Positions 35,880 to 46,239 are shown, counted from the stretch's first letter. The stretch: 51,310 nt of DNA from an uncultured Ruminobacter sp. (GCA_902776415.1 CACYPY010000010.1:1-51310); one strand, 5' to 3'. Made by a program: numbers and translations. The notes: generated by a model not told the origin, from the sequence alone.

Positions 35880-35895
35880 AGCATATTTCATACCA
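35880..35895 (-). promoter_or_regulatory. candidate sigma-54 promoter upstream of flhA
   Basis: On the minus strand TGGTATG-AAAT-ATGCT fits the -24/-12 pattern (GG, 10 bases, GC) with TGGyAyG and wTGCw. It overlaps the last codons of the recombinase gene, about 200 bases before flhA. A TATAAT on the same strand (35713-35718, 33 bases before the ATG) is a competing sigma-70 candidate. The 35681-35887 spacer contains no gene. Confidence 0.35.
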
Positions 35896-37348
35896 GCTCC
35901 GGCATTCCGGCTTCCGCATTGTCTTCCGGCACATCTTCTGAAGCCAAACGGGAAATCAGTGTCCGGGCATTTTCGGAAAGCAGTCCCAGAATCCAGTTCC
36001 CGTAGATCTCCTGCAGTCTGACCCGATCATTAAGATAATCCTGCCGGTTGTAGGAATTCTCCACCGCGCTCCGGATGTCATGGGACAGATACAGCTCCCG
36101 GGCCGCAAGGCAGATTCCCGGAGGATTCATAAGTTCAATTACCGTCCGAAACACGGATCGGGTTCCGTGAAGGCTCATGCGTTCCCGATAGCTTTCCGGA
36201 ATGCTTTTTCTGAGAAATTTCGGGAAGGAGCCGGAAGGCATCTCCCGGTAAAACTCACGCAGCCTGAATATCAGGGTTTTCATAATCGGAATTACCGGAA
36301 TCCGGAAGCCCGTGCTGTCCCCGCGGCGGGTGGCCTTCACCTCGATGGCCAAAGCAAAGCCGGAGGATCCCGGAATGGCTTCCATGGCCGAGACGTTCAT
36401 AATCACCCGATAGGTTTCGGAAATTCTGGTGGCCAGTATCAAATGACAGATCCAGGTCAGAAAGACCGGCTCCCGGCATTCTTTCTCCAGTGTCGCAAGG
36501 AAGCATCTGACTGCTCCGGCCGCAATGTCCAGATTGTCAAAATTGTGGCAACCGAGGGCACTCCTATGCCTGACCGGAATTCCTTCACAGGTCTCGAACA
36601 GTCCCTGAAACGGGTTTTCGGGAATAAGCTTCCTTTTTACACCCCAGGATGCAATGCTGTTCAGGATGCAGATATAATACCGGCGGGTATTCTTATGGAG
36701 CGAAAGATCCAGATCATCGGGGTTGATTTCCGAAACCGGGGTATTGGCAAACCTGACGCAATATCCGGTCACCACCGAGCGGTAGGATTTCACGGAGCTG
36801 TCCTTGAGATTACGGTTCTCAATGTACAGGTTCAGGAGCTCATTCAGGGTGATTTTTCGAAAGCCCTGATTCTTAAGATCCCGATCGCATTGTTCCGTAA
36901 TTTCCCGAAGTCCCTCCAGAAGAATCTTCCGGTTCAGCATCACAGCCTCCTTCCGAACCTCCCTCAGGGATATCTCCGAAACTGTTCCCATACTCCGGTA
37001 CCGGGATTTGGCCCGGTATTTGGGCTTTGCGGCACCGGACGACACAGTGTCGGCGGAACTGCCCTCGCCTGCCGGTTCAGGACACCGCTCCGAATACCTG
37101 TAGACGTATGAAACAGACAGCCGGGCAGTGCTTTTCTGAATTCTGACAAAAAGTCTCCTGACTCCCTGAACCTTCAGCATTGCCGAGGTTCTGCTTCCGA
37201 GATCATAATGCTCCAGGTTCTTCACATCCTTCTGAGTCCTGATTTCCGGTTTTTTAATCCCCATATTTTTGCTGCCATTAATGCCGTTTACTGTCGCCGC
37301 CGTCATTTTCTGAACATCAGTTGCCCCGTTATCAGTTTCAGGCGACAT
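35888..37348 (-). CDS. P4-type tyrosine recombinase (integrase)
   Basis: The 486-residue protein has an arm-type DNA-binding N-terminal domain (about 50-135, with RRLFVRIQ, LSVSYVYRYS and SEISLREVRKEA). A SAM-like core-binding region lies at about 165-240. The C-terminal catalytic domain has a complete set: Arg308 (ATRISE), His394-x-x-Arg397 (LHGTR), His423 and nucleophile Tyr433 in ENSYNRQDYLNDR, as in P4-type integrases. It is therefore probably active. The ATG at 37348 was chosen over an upstream GTG. No tRNA gene, excisionase or phage gene is nearby. A 15-bp direct repeat lies just upstream (37359-37373 and 37471-37485). It could act at an unseen att site or be a resident element. Confidence 0.85.
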   Translation of the reverse strand: MSPETDNGATDVQKMTAATVNGINGSKNMGIKKPEIRTQKDVKNLEHYDLGSRTSAMLKVQGVRRLFVRIQKSTARLSVSYVYRYSERCPEPAGEGSSADTVSSGAAKPKYRAKSRYRSMGTVSEISLREVRKEAVMLNRKILLEGLREITEQCDRDLKNQGFRKITLNELLNLYIENRNLKDSSVKSYRSVVTGYCVRFANTPVSEINPDDLDLSLHKNTRRYYICILNSIASWGVKRKLIPENPFQGLFETCEGIPVRHRSALGCHNFDNLDIAAGAVRCFLATLEKECREPVFLTWICHLILATRISETYRVIMNVSAMEAIPGSSGFALAIEVKATRRGDSTGFRIPVIPIMKTLIFRLREFYREMPSGSFPKFLRKSIPESYRERMSLHGTRSVFRTVIELMNPPGICLAARELYLSHDIRSAVENSYNRQDYLNDRVRLQEIYGNWILGLLSENARTLISRLASEDVPEDNAEAGMPELV

Positions 37349-37358
37349 TATCCAAGCC

Positions 37359-37373
37359 ACAATTTAGTAACAT
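37359..37373 (+). repeat. 15-bp repeat, copy 1 (ACAATTTAGTAACAT)
   Basis: This sequence is identical to a copy at 37471-37485. A two-mismatch inverted copy lies at 42713-42727. It is directly upstream of the recombinase start and about 280 bases upstream of the first porin. Confidence 0.7.
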
Positions 37374-37470
37374 ATCTGTTTAAGAAAGCTCATTCCAGCT
37401 CAACTGAAAAAGCTTCTCGGAATCAGATCCGATGGTACTTCATTTCACCATCATAAAGAATTTTTTCAAA

Positions 37471-37485
37471 ACAATTTAGTAACAT
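37471..37485 (+). repeat. 15-bp repeat, copy 2 (ACAATTTAGTAACAT)
   Basis: Second identical copy, about 165 bases upstream of the first porin's ATG. It could be a regulator-binding site shared by the porin genes or a recombinase arm site. Confidence 0.7.
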
Positions 37486-37576
37486 CGGACTTCAGTATTG
37501 AGAGTGCGCCCCGGACAAAAAAAACAAAACCTGATACCAAAACCTCTTATTGCAGGCCGGTAAAACCCTGAACGGA

Positions 37577-39002
<1,426 letters not shown>

Positions 39003-39043
39003 TAGAGAAGTTTAACTTCCAGGTTAAATTCTGACAATGAGGG

Positions 39044-39068
39044 GGCAGCGTAAAGGCTGCCCTTTTTG
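39044..39068 (+). terminator. Rho-independent terminator of porin gene 1
   Basis: GGGCAGC (39044-39050), a six-base loop and GCTGCCC (39057-39063) precede TTTTTG. It starts 42 bases past the porin stop, so malM downstream probably has its own promoter within 39069-39259. Confidence 0.9.
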
Positions 39069-39259
39069 TTTTTAACCGGGACATTCGTTGTTGCTGATCC
39101 GGAGATTTCATTCGTCAGGCGGGAATGATGATCTCGGAAAGCCTTCAGTGAAGGAGCTTCTGCACTTCGGTTTCTGCTGAAAACTGACTCTTTCGTCAAA
39201 CTTTTTCGAAAAATCGGTGTCCTATAGGATAAAATAGGAAACATTAGCACGGAGGCTTT

Positions 39260-40330
39260 ATGCGAAAGTTACTTCTTTTAACTTCATTTTTAACTTTGAC
39301 GGCATGTTCTACTGTTACTGATGTATTTACCAAACCCAGTCCGTCCTTTCTTTCTTTCGATGAGGGCGAGAAGCAGCTTCAGGAAGCTGAAGCCTGTTGT
39401 GCCGATGGCAATTTCCTTGACAAGGAGATGGTCAGTGTAACTTCGGCGCTGGAGGAAAAATATTTTATTGATGCCAATAATGCCAGAGCCTTTAATTTCC
39501 CTACCGGCAAGAGCTTCTTCAAGGTGTTCCAGCTGCCCCTCAATGTAGCCTATCTGCAGGTGGAAATGAGTGCTACGATTATCAATACCGTTTTCCAGCC
39601 CCGGGTGGATTTTTACAATAAGGATCGCAAGCTGGTAAGCACCCTGAGACCTTCGGCATTCCGTTACAGAGCAAGCTACATCGGGGATGGTTCTCTCTCC
39701 GCCAAACTGGCCATTAACAATGCCGGCGCCGCTCCCGGACATGAATTTGCCTACATGGTGATTTACACCACTGATGAAGCCAGGGCCGATACCACCTCCA
39801 TTATGAATCCGGAAAACCGCCGTCAGGAAGCGATGCAGCTTCAGAAGACTGCGCTCCCCAATATTCAGATAAAGCATTCCGCTATCGGCGAGGTTGAAGT
39901 TACCTTCCGGTTCCGCCAGAAGGAGGACGACGTTACCAACGACATTATCAGCTATTTTGACCAGCCTCTGTTCGGAGGAGAGGGGAAGAGCAACCGTGAG
40001 GAGAATGTTATTCTTGCCAACGGCAAGGCTGTTTCCACATCTTCTCAGTCCATCGGATCCACAGCGGTGGTTTCACTGGACAGCAAGGGCAACGAAGTGG
40101 CCAATTTATCCAACGGCGTGCCCAGCCTCCAGAATCCTTCTCTGAGCGGCAATGCTCCCGCGGGATCCATGCTTAAGGAAACCGAGGATCTGTACAACAA
40201 GCTTATCCGGGACAGTGTAAGAAACGGGGATCTTTCCAGAGCCATGTCTCTGGTCGGAGAAGCTCAGAGAGCAGGTTCCGCTTCGGCGCAGCAGACATTC
40301 ATTGATGCCGTGCAGTCCATGAAGAAGTAG
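39260..40330 (+). CDS. malM: maltose-operon protein MalM, predicted lipoprotein
   Basis: MalM is an envelope protein encoded with lamB in enterics; its role in maltodextrin use is still unclear. The 356-residue protein has a lipobox LTAC (Cys16), whereas E. coli MalM is described as periplasmic. A MalM-like beta domain (about 60-215) includes the FPTGKSFFKVFQLPLNVAYLQVEMSA segment. A C-terminal helical tail of about 50 residues ends SAQQTFIDAVQSMKK. GGAGG lies seven bases before the ATG. It lies between two lamB paralogs, which supports a shared maltodextrin uptake role; no malEFGK or malT gene is in the window. Confidence 0.9.
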   Translation: MRKLLLLTSFLTLTACSTVTDVFTKPSPSFLSFDEGEKQLQEAEACCADGNFLDKEMVSVTSALEEKYFIDANNARAFNFPTGKSFFKVFQLPLNVAYLQVEMSATIINTVFQPRVDFYNKDRKLVSTLRPSAFRYRASYIGDGSLSAKLAINNAGAAPGHEFAYMVIYTTDEARADTTSIMNPENRRQEAMQLQKTALPNIQIKHSAIGEVEVTFRFRQKEDDVTNDIISYFDQPLFGGEGKSNREENVILANGKAVSTSSQSIGSTAVVSLDSKGNEVANLSNGVPSLQNPSLSGNAPAGSMLKETEDLYNKLIRDSVRNGDLSRAMSLVGEAQRAGSASAQQTFIDAVQSMKK

Positions 40331-40397
40331 TCTCTGACAGAGCGGAGACATTTTGTTCTGACGTTTCCCGCTTCTGATGTTTCCTGAAATTGTGAAG

Positions 40398-40423
40398 CCG
40401 TGGCACCTTGCCGCGGTTTTTTT
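40398..40423 (+). terminator. Rho-independent terminator of malM
   Basis: CCGTGGCA (40398-40405) pairs with TGCCGCGG (40409-40416), including one G-T pair, and is followed by seven T residues. Confidence 0.85.
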
Positions 40424-41058
40424 GTTCTCAAATAGCCAGTCCACTAAATCCGAAATTCAGTGCCGTTTCAATGCAGTTCCTGTTCAGCCGGAGCATGCAG
40501 ACGATGTTGCGTCATATCCGTAGCTTCCGGAAATCGAATATTTCCAGAGACATGGAAAGCCTTCATGATCTTCAGGAATCGAAGACTGTCCTTTCGTGCT
40601 GCATCATTTCTGCTGAGATTAATCCATCGGTGCAAGAAAAGCATTATGTAGAGGCTCAGATAGTCTGTCCAAATTCCGCTCAATGAATTTGTCCCTCTTC
40701 TTAATCATTACTTATCGCTCCTTAACGCAGGTAAAGCGGCAATTTGGAAGTAATGATGAAGATTTGTGGCAATACCTGATTCTCAAATCTTATGGACAGT
40801 TCTAACGAGCGCAAAAAATGGACAAACTTACTGAGCGTCGACACATTAGTCTCTGACGGCTTGTAAGAAAAGGTATCCCGGGTGGATTGCGAAGTGGTGG
40901 AAGCAGCTTCTGATATCACGAAGGTGCAGTTTACTTTACCGGGATTGCACGATATCCGCCTCATGGTGCTGTTATTCTGATGGATTACAAGAGAATACAG
41001 AGACGGTTTTTAAGATTCCCTCCCGCTCCTCCATTTCTGTAACTGAAAGCTCCGGATC
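40424..41058. other. gene-free region between malM and porin gene 2
   Basis: No intact gene is supported in this 635-base stretch. On the minus strand a 29-codon frame starting at about 40704 has a good AAGGAG but stops early, and short frames on both strands follow. This looks like decayed coding DNA, but no family is recognisable. Confidence 0.4.
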
Positions 41059-41103
41059 AAAAAAGCCCTTCCGCTTCATTTTTTCAAAATCCGCGGAAGG
41101 GCT
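41059..41103 (-). terminator. Rho-independent terminator of porin gene 2
   Basis: On the minus strand an 11-bp stem AGCCCTTCCGC/GCGGAAGGGCT (41093-41103 with 41064-41074) is followed by a T6 tract at 41059-41064. It lies 90 bases past the stop codon. Confidence 0.9.
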
Positions 41104-41192
41104 AAAACCCAGAGTGTTTTCTATTCCTGTATTCTGAGGATACTGATTATCAAATCTTCTCAGAACATCAGGCTAAAAACCGAAATACTCTA

Positions 41193-42542
41193 TTACCACC
41201 AGGCTTCAATCTGAGAACCGAAGCTCCACTGGAAGTTATGGTTTCCAAGCTTCCGGAGACCAACCTTCCTTTCGAACTGATCGCCGCCCTGATAAGAAGC
41301 ATAGAAGCGGATAGCCGGACGCTGCCAGAAGCCTTTGCCCGGAGTTACTTCCTGAGCGAGGGTAATCTTGTAGATATCAGGGTCGTGGTTAGGATTCTTC
41401 GGGAAGAAGCCCCACTGACCGTGATCACTCTTCTTCTGTGAATAGCCGCCTTCAAGGGTAGTGCGGGTGTATTCGGTCCACTTGTAGGAAGGTCTTACAG
41501 TGATGCTGTATTCCCAGCCATCGTTAGGTCTGCTCCAGGAACCGCTGGAATTGCTGCCGTGGCTTATATACCCCCAGAACAACCCGTAACCAATGGTGAA
41601 GTCAGAAATATCATAGGTACCCCAGTCTACCAGTCTTACACCATTGAGGTGCTTGCCGGAAGTATAACCGCCACCGGCACCATTACTGCCGAATGCACCA
41701 ATATCTGAGAAACCGTTAGTACCCCACTGAACAATGAAGTGGTTCATCAGTGAATCGACGGAAAGAGCGTGATCTAAGGTTAACAGAACACCAGAGTCCT
41801 CAGTAAATGTAGCGGTCGCATGCTTTTCCTGATATTTGGAAACTGAGGGAATGCCGTAAATCACGCCAACATCAAGGGAGCCAAATGAACCGAGACCAAT
41901 GCCGTTCCAACGGAGATCAAGGTTGTAGTTGTTTCTGTACGTGGTATCACCGTAGATATCAGAACCACTGTCTGCAGTAGAATTCTTCATTACAGCAAAG
42001 TTCAGATTACCTACACCGATATCAACATTTTCAATACCAACACCGTAGCCGGCAGTAGTCAAAGTATAAATATCCCAAATATGGATATCCTTGCGCTGAT
42101 AAAATCTCTTGCCTGCCCAGAGAGTGTAACCGTCAGTTACGTAGTTACCCCAAAATTCGCGGATGGCAATACGGCCGCCGTCCCAGGGACCGGCATTGCC
42201 GTTTCCTGAACCGCCGGCAGCCTGCCAGTCGTTCCACTGGGTGTCATGACCGTCATCGGACTGAACAGTACCGTAAGCCATACGGGTGTAAATATTAAAC
42301 TGTCTCCCGGCCTTGTTGTAAAGCTCCTGACCAAGAGCAATTTCGGAATAGGTATCGCACTCGTCACCAAGACGGCCAACCTTGTGACCTGCGGTACCGT
42401 CGCCGCCACAGAATACATCACCGCCGCGGGCGCTGGCCTGGATACCGGAACGGAAATAACCATGGAAATCAACTGCGGAAGCAGTAACAGAACCGGCTGC
42501 GAGAGCAATACCGGCAGCTAAAGGAAGCCATTTTGCCTTCAT
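41193..42542 (-). CDS. lamB: maltoporin, LamB family (copy 2)
   Basis: A second LamB-type porin of 449 residues with the same signal peptide sequence as copy 1 ([23 protein letters not shown]) and a closely related body. Shared landmarks are [67 protein letters not shown] and the terminal IEAWW. Most differences lie in segments that are surface loops in LamB, for example residues 72-115 and around 195-215. The copies may therefore differ in substrate range or phage/antibody exposure. The ATG at 42542 has AAGGAAT upstream. It is transcribed towards malM and has its own promoter and terminator. Confidence 0.94.
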   Translation of the reverse strand: MKAKWLPLAAGIALAAGSVTASAVDFHGYFRSGIQASARGGDVFCGGDGTAGHKVGRLGDECDTYSEIALGQELYNKAGRQFNIYTRMAYGTVQSDDGHDTQWNDWQAAGGSGNGNAGPWDGGRIAIREFWGNYVTDGYTLWAGKRFYQRKDIHIWDIYTLTTAGYGVGIENVDIGVGNLNFAVMKNSTADSGSDIYGDTTYRNNYNLDLRWNGIGLGSFGSLDVGVIYGIPSVSKYQEKHATATFTEDSGVLLTLDHALSVDSLMNHFIVQWGTNGFSDIGAFGSNGAGGGYTSGKHLNGVRLVDWGTYDISDFTIGYGLFWGYISHGSNSSGSWSRPNDGWEYSITVRPSYKWTEYTRTTLEGGYSQKKSDHGQWGFFPKNPNHDPDIYKITLAQEVTPGKGFWQRPAIRFYASYQGGDQFERKVGLRKLGNHNFQWSFGSQIEAWW

Positions 42543-42566
42543 AATAATTCCTTTTCCCCTTGGGGA

Positions 42567-42600
42567 TTAAACATTATATTTACGGCCGGCGGGAGGAGCG
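42567..42600 (-). promoter_or_regulatory. promoter of porin gene 2 with a possible MalT box
   Basis: The 16-mer TAAATATAATGTTTAA is present on the minus strand at 42567-42582 (-10 box at 42573-42578), identical to porin gene 1. GGGAGGAG on the plus strand (42591-42598) matches the MalT consensus core in the same orientation relative to the gene as in porin 1. A CCCCAAGGGG leader palindrome and AAGGAATTATT follow. Confidence 0.55.
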
Positions 42601-42949
42601 GATCACGAAGTACCCGTGAATCCTTTAAATGGCTTAAAATCGGGGTTGACGGCTGAGAGGCCGGACGTTGTTTTAAGGCTTTTCAGAGATGATCCGGAGA
42701 GAGATGCTGCTAAAACGTTACTAAATTTTATGGAGATAACACCGAGAGAGATCCCGAATTTCAAGGTTTTGAGGGCACACAGGAATGATTTTTCCGGAAA
42801 AACGGTGTGTCTTAATTGTGCCTTTTCCGGAGAGGGAGCTCGCCGGTCAGTCAGGTTCGGATTCCGCTGATGTGCCAAAGAGACTGCCCGGTTTATGATG
42901 GCATGTAAAAGTTGCGAGGCAGGAAAAAAGTCAGGAGTTACGAACATCC
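42601..42949. other. gene-free region upstream of porin gene 2
   Basis: No gene is supported; minus- and plus-strand frames of 84-137 codons lack any recognisable domain. It holds the third copy of the AATTTAGTAAC element (42717-42727, inverted). Confidence 0.4.
42713..42731 (-). repeat. AATTTAGTAAC element, copy 3
   Basis: The 11-mer AATTTAGTAAC is exact on the minus strand at 42717-42727. It lies about 175 bases upstream of the second porin's ATG, comparable with copy 2 and porin 1 and in the same orientation relative to the gene. Confidence 0.6.
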
Positions 42950-42987
42950 AAATAAAAAGCCGAGCCGGCTGGAACCCGGCATCGGCT
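42950..42987 (-). terminator. Rho-independent terminator of ygiM
   Basis: On the minus strand AGCCGA-x-GCCGG and CCGGC-x-TCGGCT arms (42975-42987 with 42959-42969) form a GC-rich stem followed by TTTTTATTT. It lies 50 bases past the ygiM stop. Confidence 0.75.
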
Positions 42988-43037
42988 GCGATGGTGATGA
43001 GGGCACTGCCTTGCAAGGAGTGCCATCAGTGCCTCTG

Positions 43038-43792
43038 TTAATAATAATCGTCACGCTTTCTTCTCGGACGGGGCAGGTATACCAGAATAACACCGATAAT
43101 GGCACCGGCGCCGGCAATGAGAGCCCCGTTCTTCCACCACCGGATCTGCATTTCCTGCTCCCTGGTTTTAAGCTGAGCATCAAGATCGGCCTTGAGAGCC
43201 CGGGCTTCCTTAAGCTCTTCAACCTGGGACTGCTGTTCCTTTTCCAGAGCGGCGTGAGCCACCTTGAGCTGATCCAGTTCCTTCTTCTTTTCGCGAAGTT
43301 CTCTGGCGTTTTCGCTGTCAATGTTGTCAAGCTTGTATTTGAGTTCGGCGTTTTCCCGGGTTAGTTCTTCCACCTGATAACGGTAGCTCTTTTCGGCCTG
43401 AATGTACTTCTTGGGGATCCAGGCTTCCTGACCGTTGGGCTTGATTACCTGATAGTATTCCTTTCTTTCGGAAATAAACTCCAGCCGATCTCCGGGGCGA
43501 ACAGTTCCGGTAAGCTTGTATTCCTTGCCGGGCCCGCGGGTAGTCCAGATGCCTTCGTTTTCCGTAACATACACGTATTTCGCTCCGGATCTGCTGACGG
43601 GACGCGGATTTTCGGCCTGCTGGCTGTCGCCGCTGTCAGTTTCGGTATTCTTTGCAGGAGCAGGAGCTTGGCCATTACGGCATCTCTGGTCGGAATTTCT
43701 ATGGCTTCCGGTGCCGGTTCGGCCAGAGCAGCTTCTGCCATCAAGGTTCCTGCTGTAAGACCCAGTAGCAGGGCTGTTTTTACTTTTATCAT
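43038..43792 (-). pseudogene. ygiM: YgiM-type SH3-domain membrane protein, frameshifted
   Basis: The body of the protein (downstream of about 43670) is a good YgiM match. An SH3b domain (YVYVTENEGIWTTRGPGKEYKLTGTVRPGDRL, WIPKKYIQ) is followed by a long coiled coil and a C-terminal TM helix with a basic tail (RPRRKRDDYY). The signal peptide (MIKVKTALLLGLTAGTLMAEAALA, ATG at 43792) lies in another frame. The two frames overlap around 43670-43735 and differ by one base, so an indel has split the gene, or it is a sequence error. In the body's own frame only a TTG start without a signal peptide exists. Length and layout otherwise equal E. coli YgiM, whose function is unknown. The neighbourhood with ygiF-glnE is similar to enterics. 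Confidence 0.75.
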
Positions 43793-43956
43793 GTTCGCCT
43801 GTTTCCCATCTGTTTATCAAAAAGTGTGATTATTCTACTAAAAATAATGACAAAAGGCTATTAATGGTGACTCCTTATCTTTCCTGATAGTACTGTCCTT
43901 TGAGGATCATGAAAACCGGAAATCACGAATAACAGGAAAGCATGCCTGCCGGGATC

Positions 43957-43993
43957 AAAAAAGGCATGACCGTTTGTTTGAGACGATCATGCC
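43957..43993 (-). terminator. Rho-independent terminator of pit
   Basis: On the minus strand GGCATGA (43987-43993) pairs with TCATGCC (43963-43969), with an inner CGT/ACG pairing, and a T6 tract follows at 43957-43962. It lies 20 bases past the pit stop. Confidence 0.85.
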
Positions 43994-44013
43994 CGGGCCG
44001 TGTCATTGCCTTA

Positions 44014-45288
44014 TCAGGCGATGGCAATAAGCGCGGTTTTCATGATGAAGTAGACAATGATGGCGAAGAACGCTCCGGCCGGAACGGTTACCACCCAGGA
44101 CACCACGATGTTCCGCACGATATTGAGGTTTATCGCGGCGATGCCTCGGGCCAGTCCCACTCCCATGATGGCTCCCACCAGGGTCTGGGTGGTGGAGATG
44201 GGAAGTCCGGTTCCCGAAGCCAGAACCACAGTACCAGCCGTAGCCAGCTGGGCCGCAAAGCCGCGGCTTGGGGTGAGTGCGGTAATTCCGGAACCCACGG
44301 TGTTCATAACCTTGTAGCCGAAGGTGGCGAGGCCCACCACCATTCCCAGGGCTCCCAGGAGCAGTACCCAGGAAGGAAAGGACAGCTCGCCTGCCGGCAT
44401 TTCTCCGTTGGAGGTAAGAATTGCTGCTACCGAAGCCAGGGGGCCGATGGCGTTGGCCACATCATTGGAGCCGTGGGCAAAGGCCATTGCACAGGCGGTC
44501 ATCAGCATCAGCACCGAGAACAGCTTTTCGACATTGGCATAGTGCTTTTTGGCCTCCAGCGTCTGATCGAAATGCAGGAAACCGAAAAGAATCTTGGCAA
44601 TAATCCCGGCGAATATGGAAATTCCCAGTCCGAGAAGCCAGCTTTCATTGGCAGTAAGCTCGATGTTTACGTGTTTGAGCCCCTTGTCCAGAGTTACCAC
44701 CGAAATAATGAGAACGGTGAGAAAAACATAGTACGGAGCAATTCTTTTGGCATGCTTCAGGGGATGAAACTTGCAGAAGATAAACCGCTGGATATGTACG
44801 AAGAGGAAGAATGCGAATACTCCGGCAATGGCCGGGGTGATAACCCAGGATCCGACAATTCCTCCGAAGGCTCCCCACTGCACGGCTTCGATTCCGGAAG
44901 CCACCACGCCGAAGCCCACCAGAGCACCGATAATGGAGTGGGTGGTTGATACCGGCCAAGAAAAAAGCGTGGCGACAATCAGCCAGAGTCCTGCCGAAAG
45001 CATGGCGCTAATCATTCCCAGCACCAGATCCTGAGCGGGAATGGCGCACTCGGGAGAAAGAATGCCGTCCTTGATAGTTGATACCACCTCTCCGCCTGCC
45101 AGATAGGCTCCGAGAAATTCAAAAATAATGGCGATTACAATTGCCTGCTTTACGGTAAGCGTTTTGGTGCCTACCGAGGTTCCCATGGCATTGGAAATAT
45201 CGTTGGCTCCGATTCCCCAGGCCATAAGGAAGGCAACCACAGCGGCAAATCCGATGAACATTCCGCTGTGAGCTAACATAAATTCCAT
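44014..45288 (-). CDS. pit: low-affinity inorganic phosphate transporter Pit
   Basis: Pit is a proton-coupled inner-membrane transporter for metal-phosphate complexes. The 424-residue protein has about ten TM helices and the duplicated PHO4-family signatures GANDISNAMGTSVG near the N-terminus and GSNDVANAIGPLASV in the second half. SWPVSTTHSIIGALVG and LPISTTQTLVGAIMGVG are the paired substrate-site motifs. The ATG at 45288 was chosen over an upstream GTG because AGGTG precedes it. It is 12 bases downstream of the DUF47 gene; this pairing is the usual one and suggests that the DUF47 protein regulates Pit. Confidence 0.95.
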   Translation of the reverse strand: MEFMLAHSGMFIGFAAVVAFLMAWGIGANDISNAMGTSVGTKTLTVKQAIVIAIIFEFLGAYLAGGEVVSTIKDGILSPECAIPAQDLVLGMISAMLSAGLWLIVATLFSWPVSTTHSIIGALVGFGVVASGIEAVQWGAFGGIVGSWVITPAIAGVFAFFLFVHIQRFIFCKFHPLKHAKRIAPYYVFLTVLIISVVTLDKGLKHVNIELTANESWLLGLGISIFAGIIAKILFGFLHFDQTLEAKKHYANVEKLFSVLMLMTACAMAFAHGSNDVANAIGPLASVAAILTSNGEMPAGELSFPSWVLLLGALGMVVGLATFGYKVMNTVGSGITALTPSRGFAAQLATAGTVVLASGTGLPISTTQTLVGAIMGVGLARGIAAINLNIVRNIVVSWVVTVPAGAFFAIIVYFIMKTALIAIA

Positions 45289-45300
45289 GGGCGGCACCTG

Positions 45301-45978
45301 TTATGCTTTTGAAACCATGGCTTCCAGTCTGGAGCCCACTCGTTCGGCCTGATCCGCAAGGTCGCCGATTTTTTCCAGTACCTTGTAGAGGAAAATCGCA
45401 TCCACAGGATTAATTTCGCTCTCTCTCAGGTACAGCTCGTGTCTCAGATTGATCTGAATCTGGTCGGTATCGTCCTCGATCATGTCAAGATCCCGCACCA
45501 TGCTTTCCACTACTCTGATTTCCCGGCCGCGAAAACCGGTTTCTAGGAGATCGTCCAGCTGGTGAATTACCTTTACGGCCAGTTCGGTGGCGTCAAGGCA
45601 GCGGTTGATGTACTTCATGAAGAGCTCCTTGACCTCTGCGGGAATATGCAGCTGTCTGCCTACCATGATTCCGGCGATATCCTTTGCCCGGTTGGCTATT
45701 TTGTCCTGCTGGTTAACCAGGTCCAGAAGATCGGTTCGGGCCAGAGGCATGAACAGAGAATTGGGGAGATTAAGACGGATTTCGCGTTTCAGGAGATCCG
45801 CTTCCTTTTCCTTGGCGCTGATTTTCTGCTGACAGGCCAGGGCTTTCTCCCAGTCGTCAGAAAAAACGCATTCAAAAAATTCCGGAAGATCCTTGCAGCA
45901 TTCATGAACCTTCTGGATATGGTGATACATCGGTTTAAGCGGGGATTTGGCAAACAGGCTTAAAAAGTTTACCGGCAT
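45301..45978 (-). CDS. DUF47 / TIGR00153 PhoU-like phosphate-transport regulator
   Basis: The 225-residue all-helical protein belongs to the TIGR00153/DUF47 family of PhoU-like proteins. Typical segments are SPLKPMYHHIQKVHECCKDL, a repeated ExxxD metal-binding pattern (KEKEADLLKREIRLNLP; DLDMIEDDTDQIQINLRHEL) and a C-terminal FLYKVLEKIGDLADQAERVG. It is encoded directly before pit, and such pairs are thought to modulate low-affinity phosphate uptake. AAGGAGG lies six bases before the ATG at 45978; an overlapping GTG two codons upstream would be too close to it. E. coli calls the family member YkaA. Confidence 0.93.
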   Translation of the reverse strand: MPVNFLSLFAKSPLKPMYHHIQKVHECCKDLPEFFECVFSDDWEKALACQQKISAKEKEADLLKREIRLNLPNSLFMPLARTDLLDLVNQQDKIANRAKDIAGIMVGRQLHIPAEVKELFMKYINRCLDATELAVKVIHQLDDLLETGFRGREIRVVESMVRDLDMIEDDTDQIQINLRHELYLRESEINPVDAIFLYKVLEKIGDLADQAERVGSRLEAMVSKA

Positions 45979-46239
45979 GGGCACCTCCTTATACAGAAAA
46001 CCGGTGATATTTTACATTTCCTGCCGTAACTGAACAATAAAATTATCCCGGTCCGTCCGGAGGCTTATATTTGCCGGTTTGCGGGGTTTTTTATGAATTT
46101 TCTTAGACAGTGATTTTTGCGGCAGACTCAGAAATATGCGCAGAAATGGCACCGGAAGCCTGCAGGCGTTTATTCCGGTTTCAGGCTTTCCCGATTTTGC
46201 AATGTTCTCCGGAAACTTTGGCTACTTCCGGAAAGAAAT
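45979..46239. other. gene-free region upstream of the DUF47-pit pair
   Basis: It should hold the DUF47-pit promoter. No gene is supported. Confidence 0.35.

Noticed and set aside
37359..37485. The 15-bp direct repeats as attL/attR of an integrated element
   Set aside because: Only 112 bases separate them, they do not flank the recombinase, and the third copy is inverted.
42603..43016. 137-codon minus-strand frame upstream of porin gene 2
   Set aside because: It overlaps the ygiM terminator and the AATTTAGTAAC element and shows no family.
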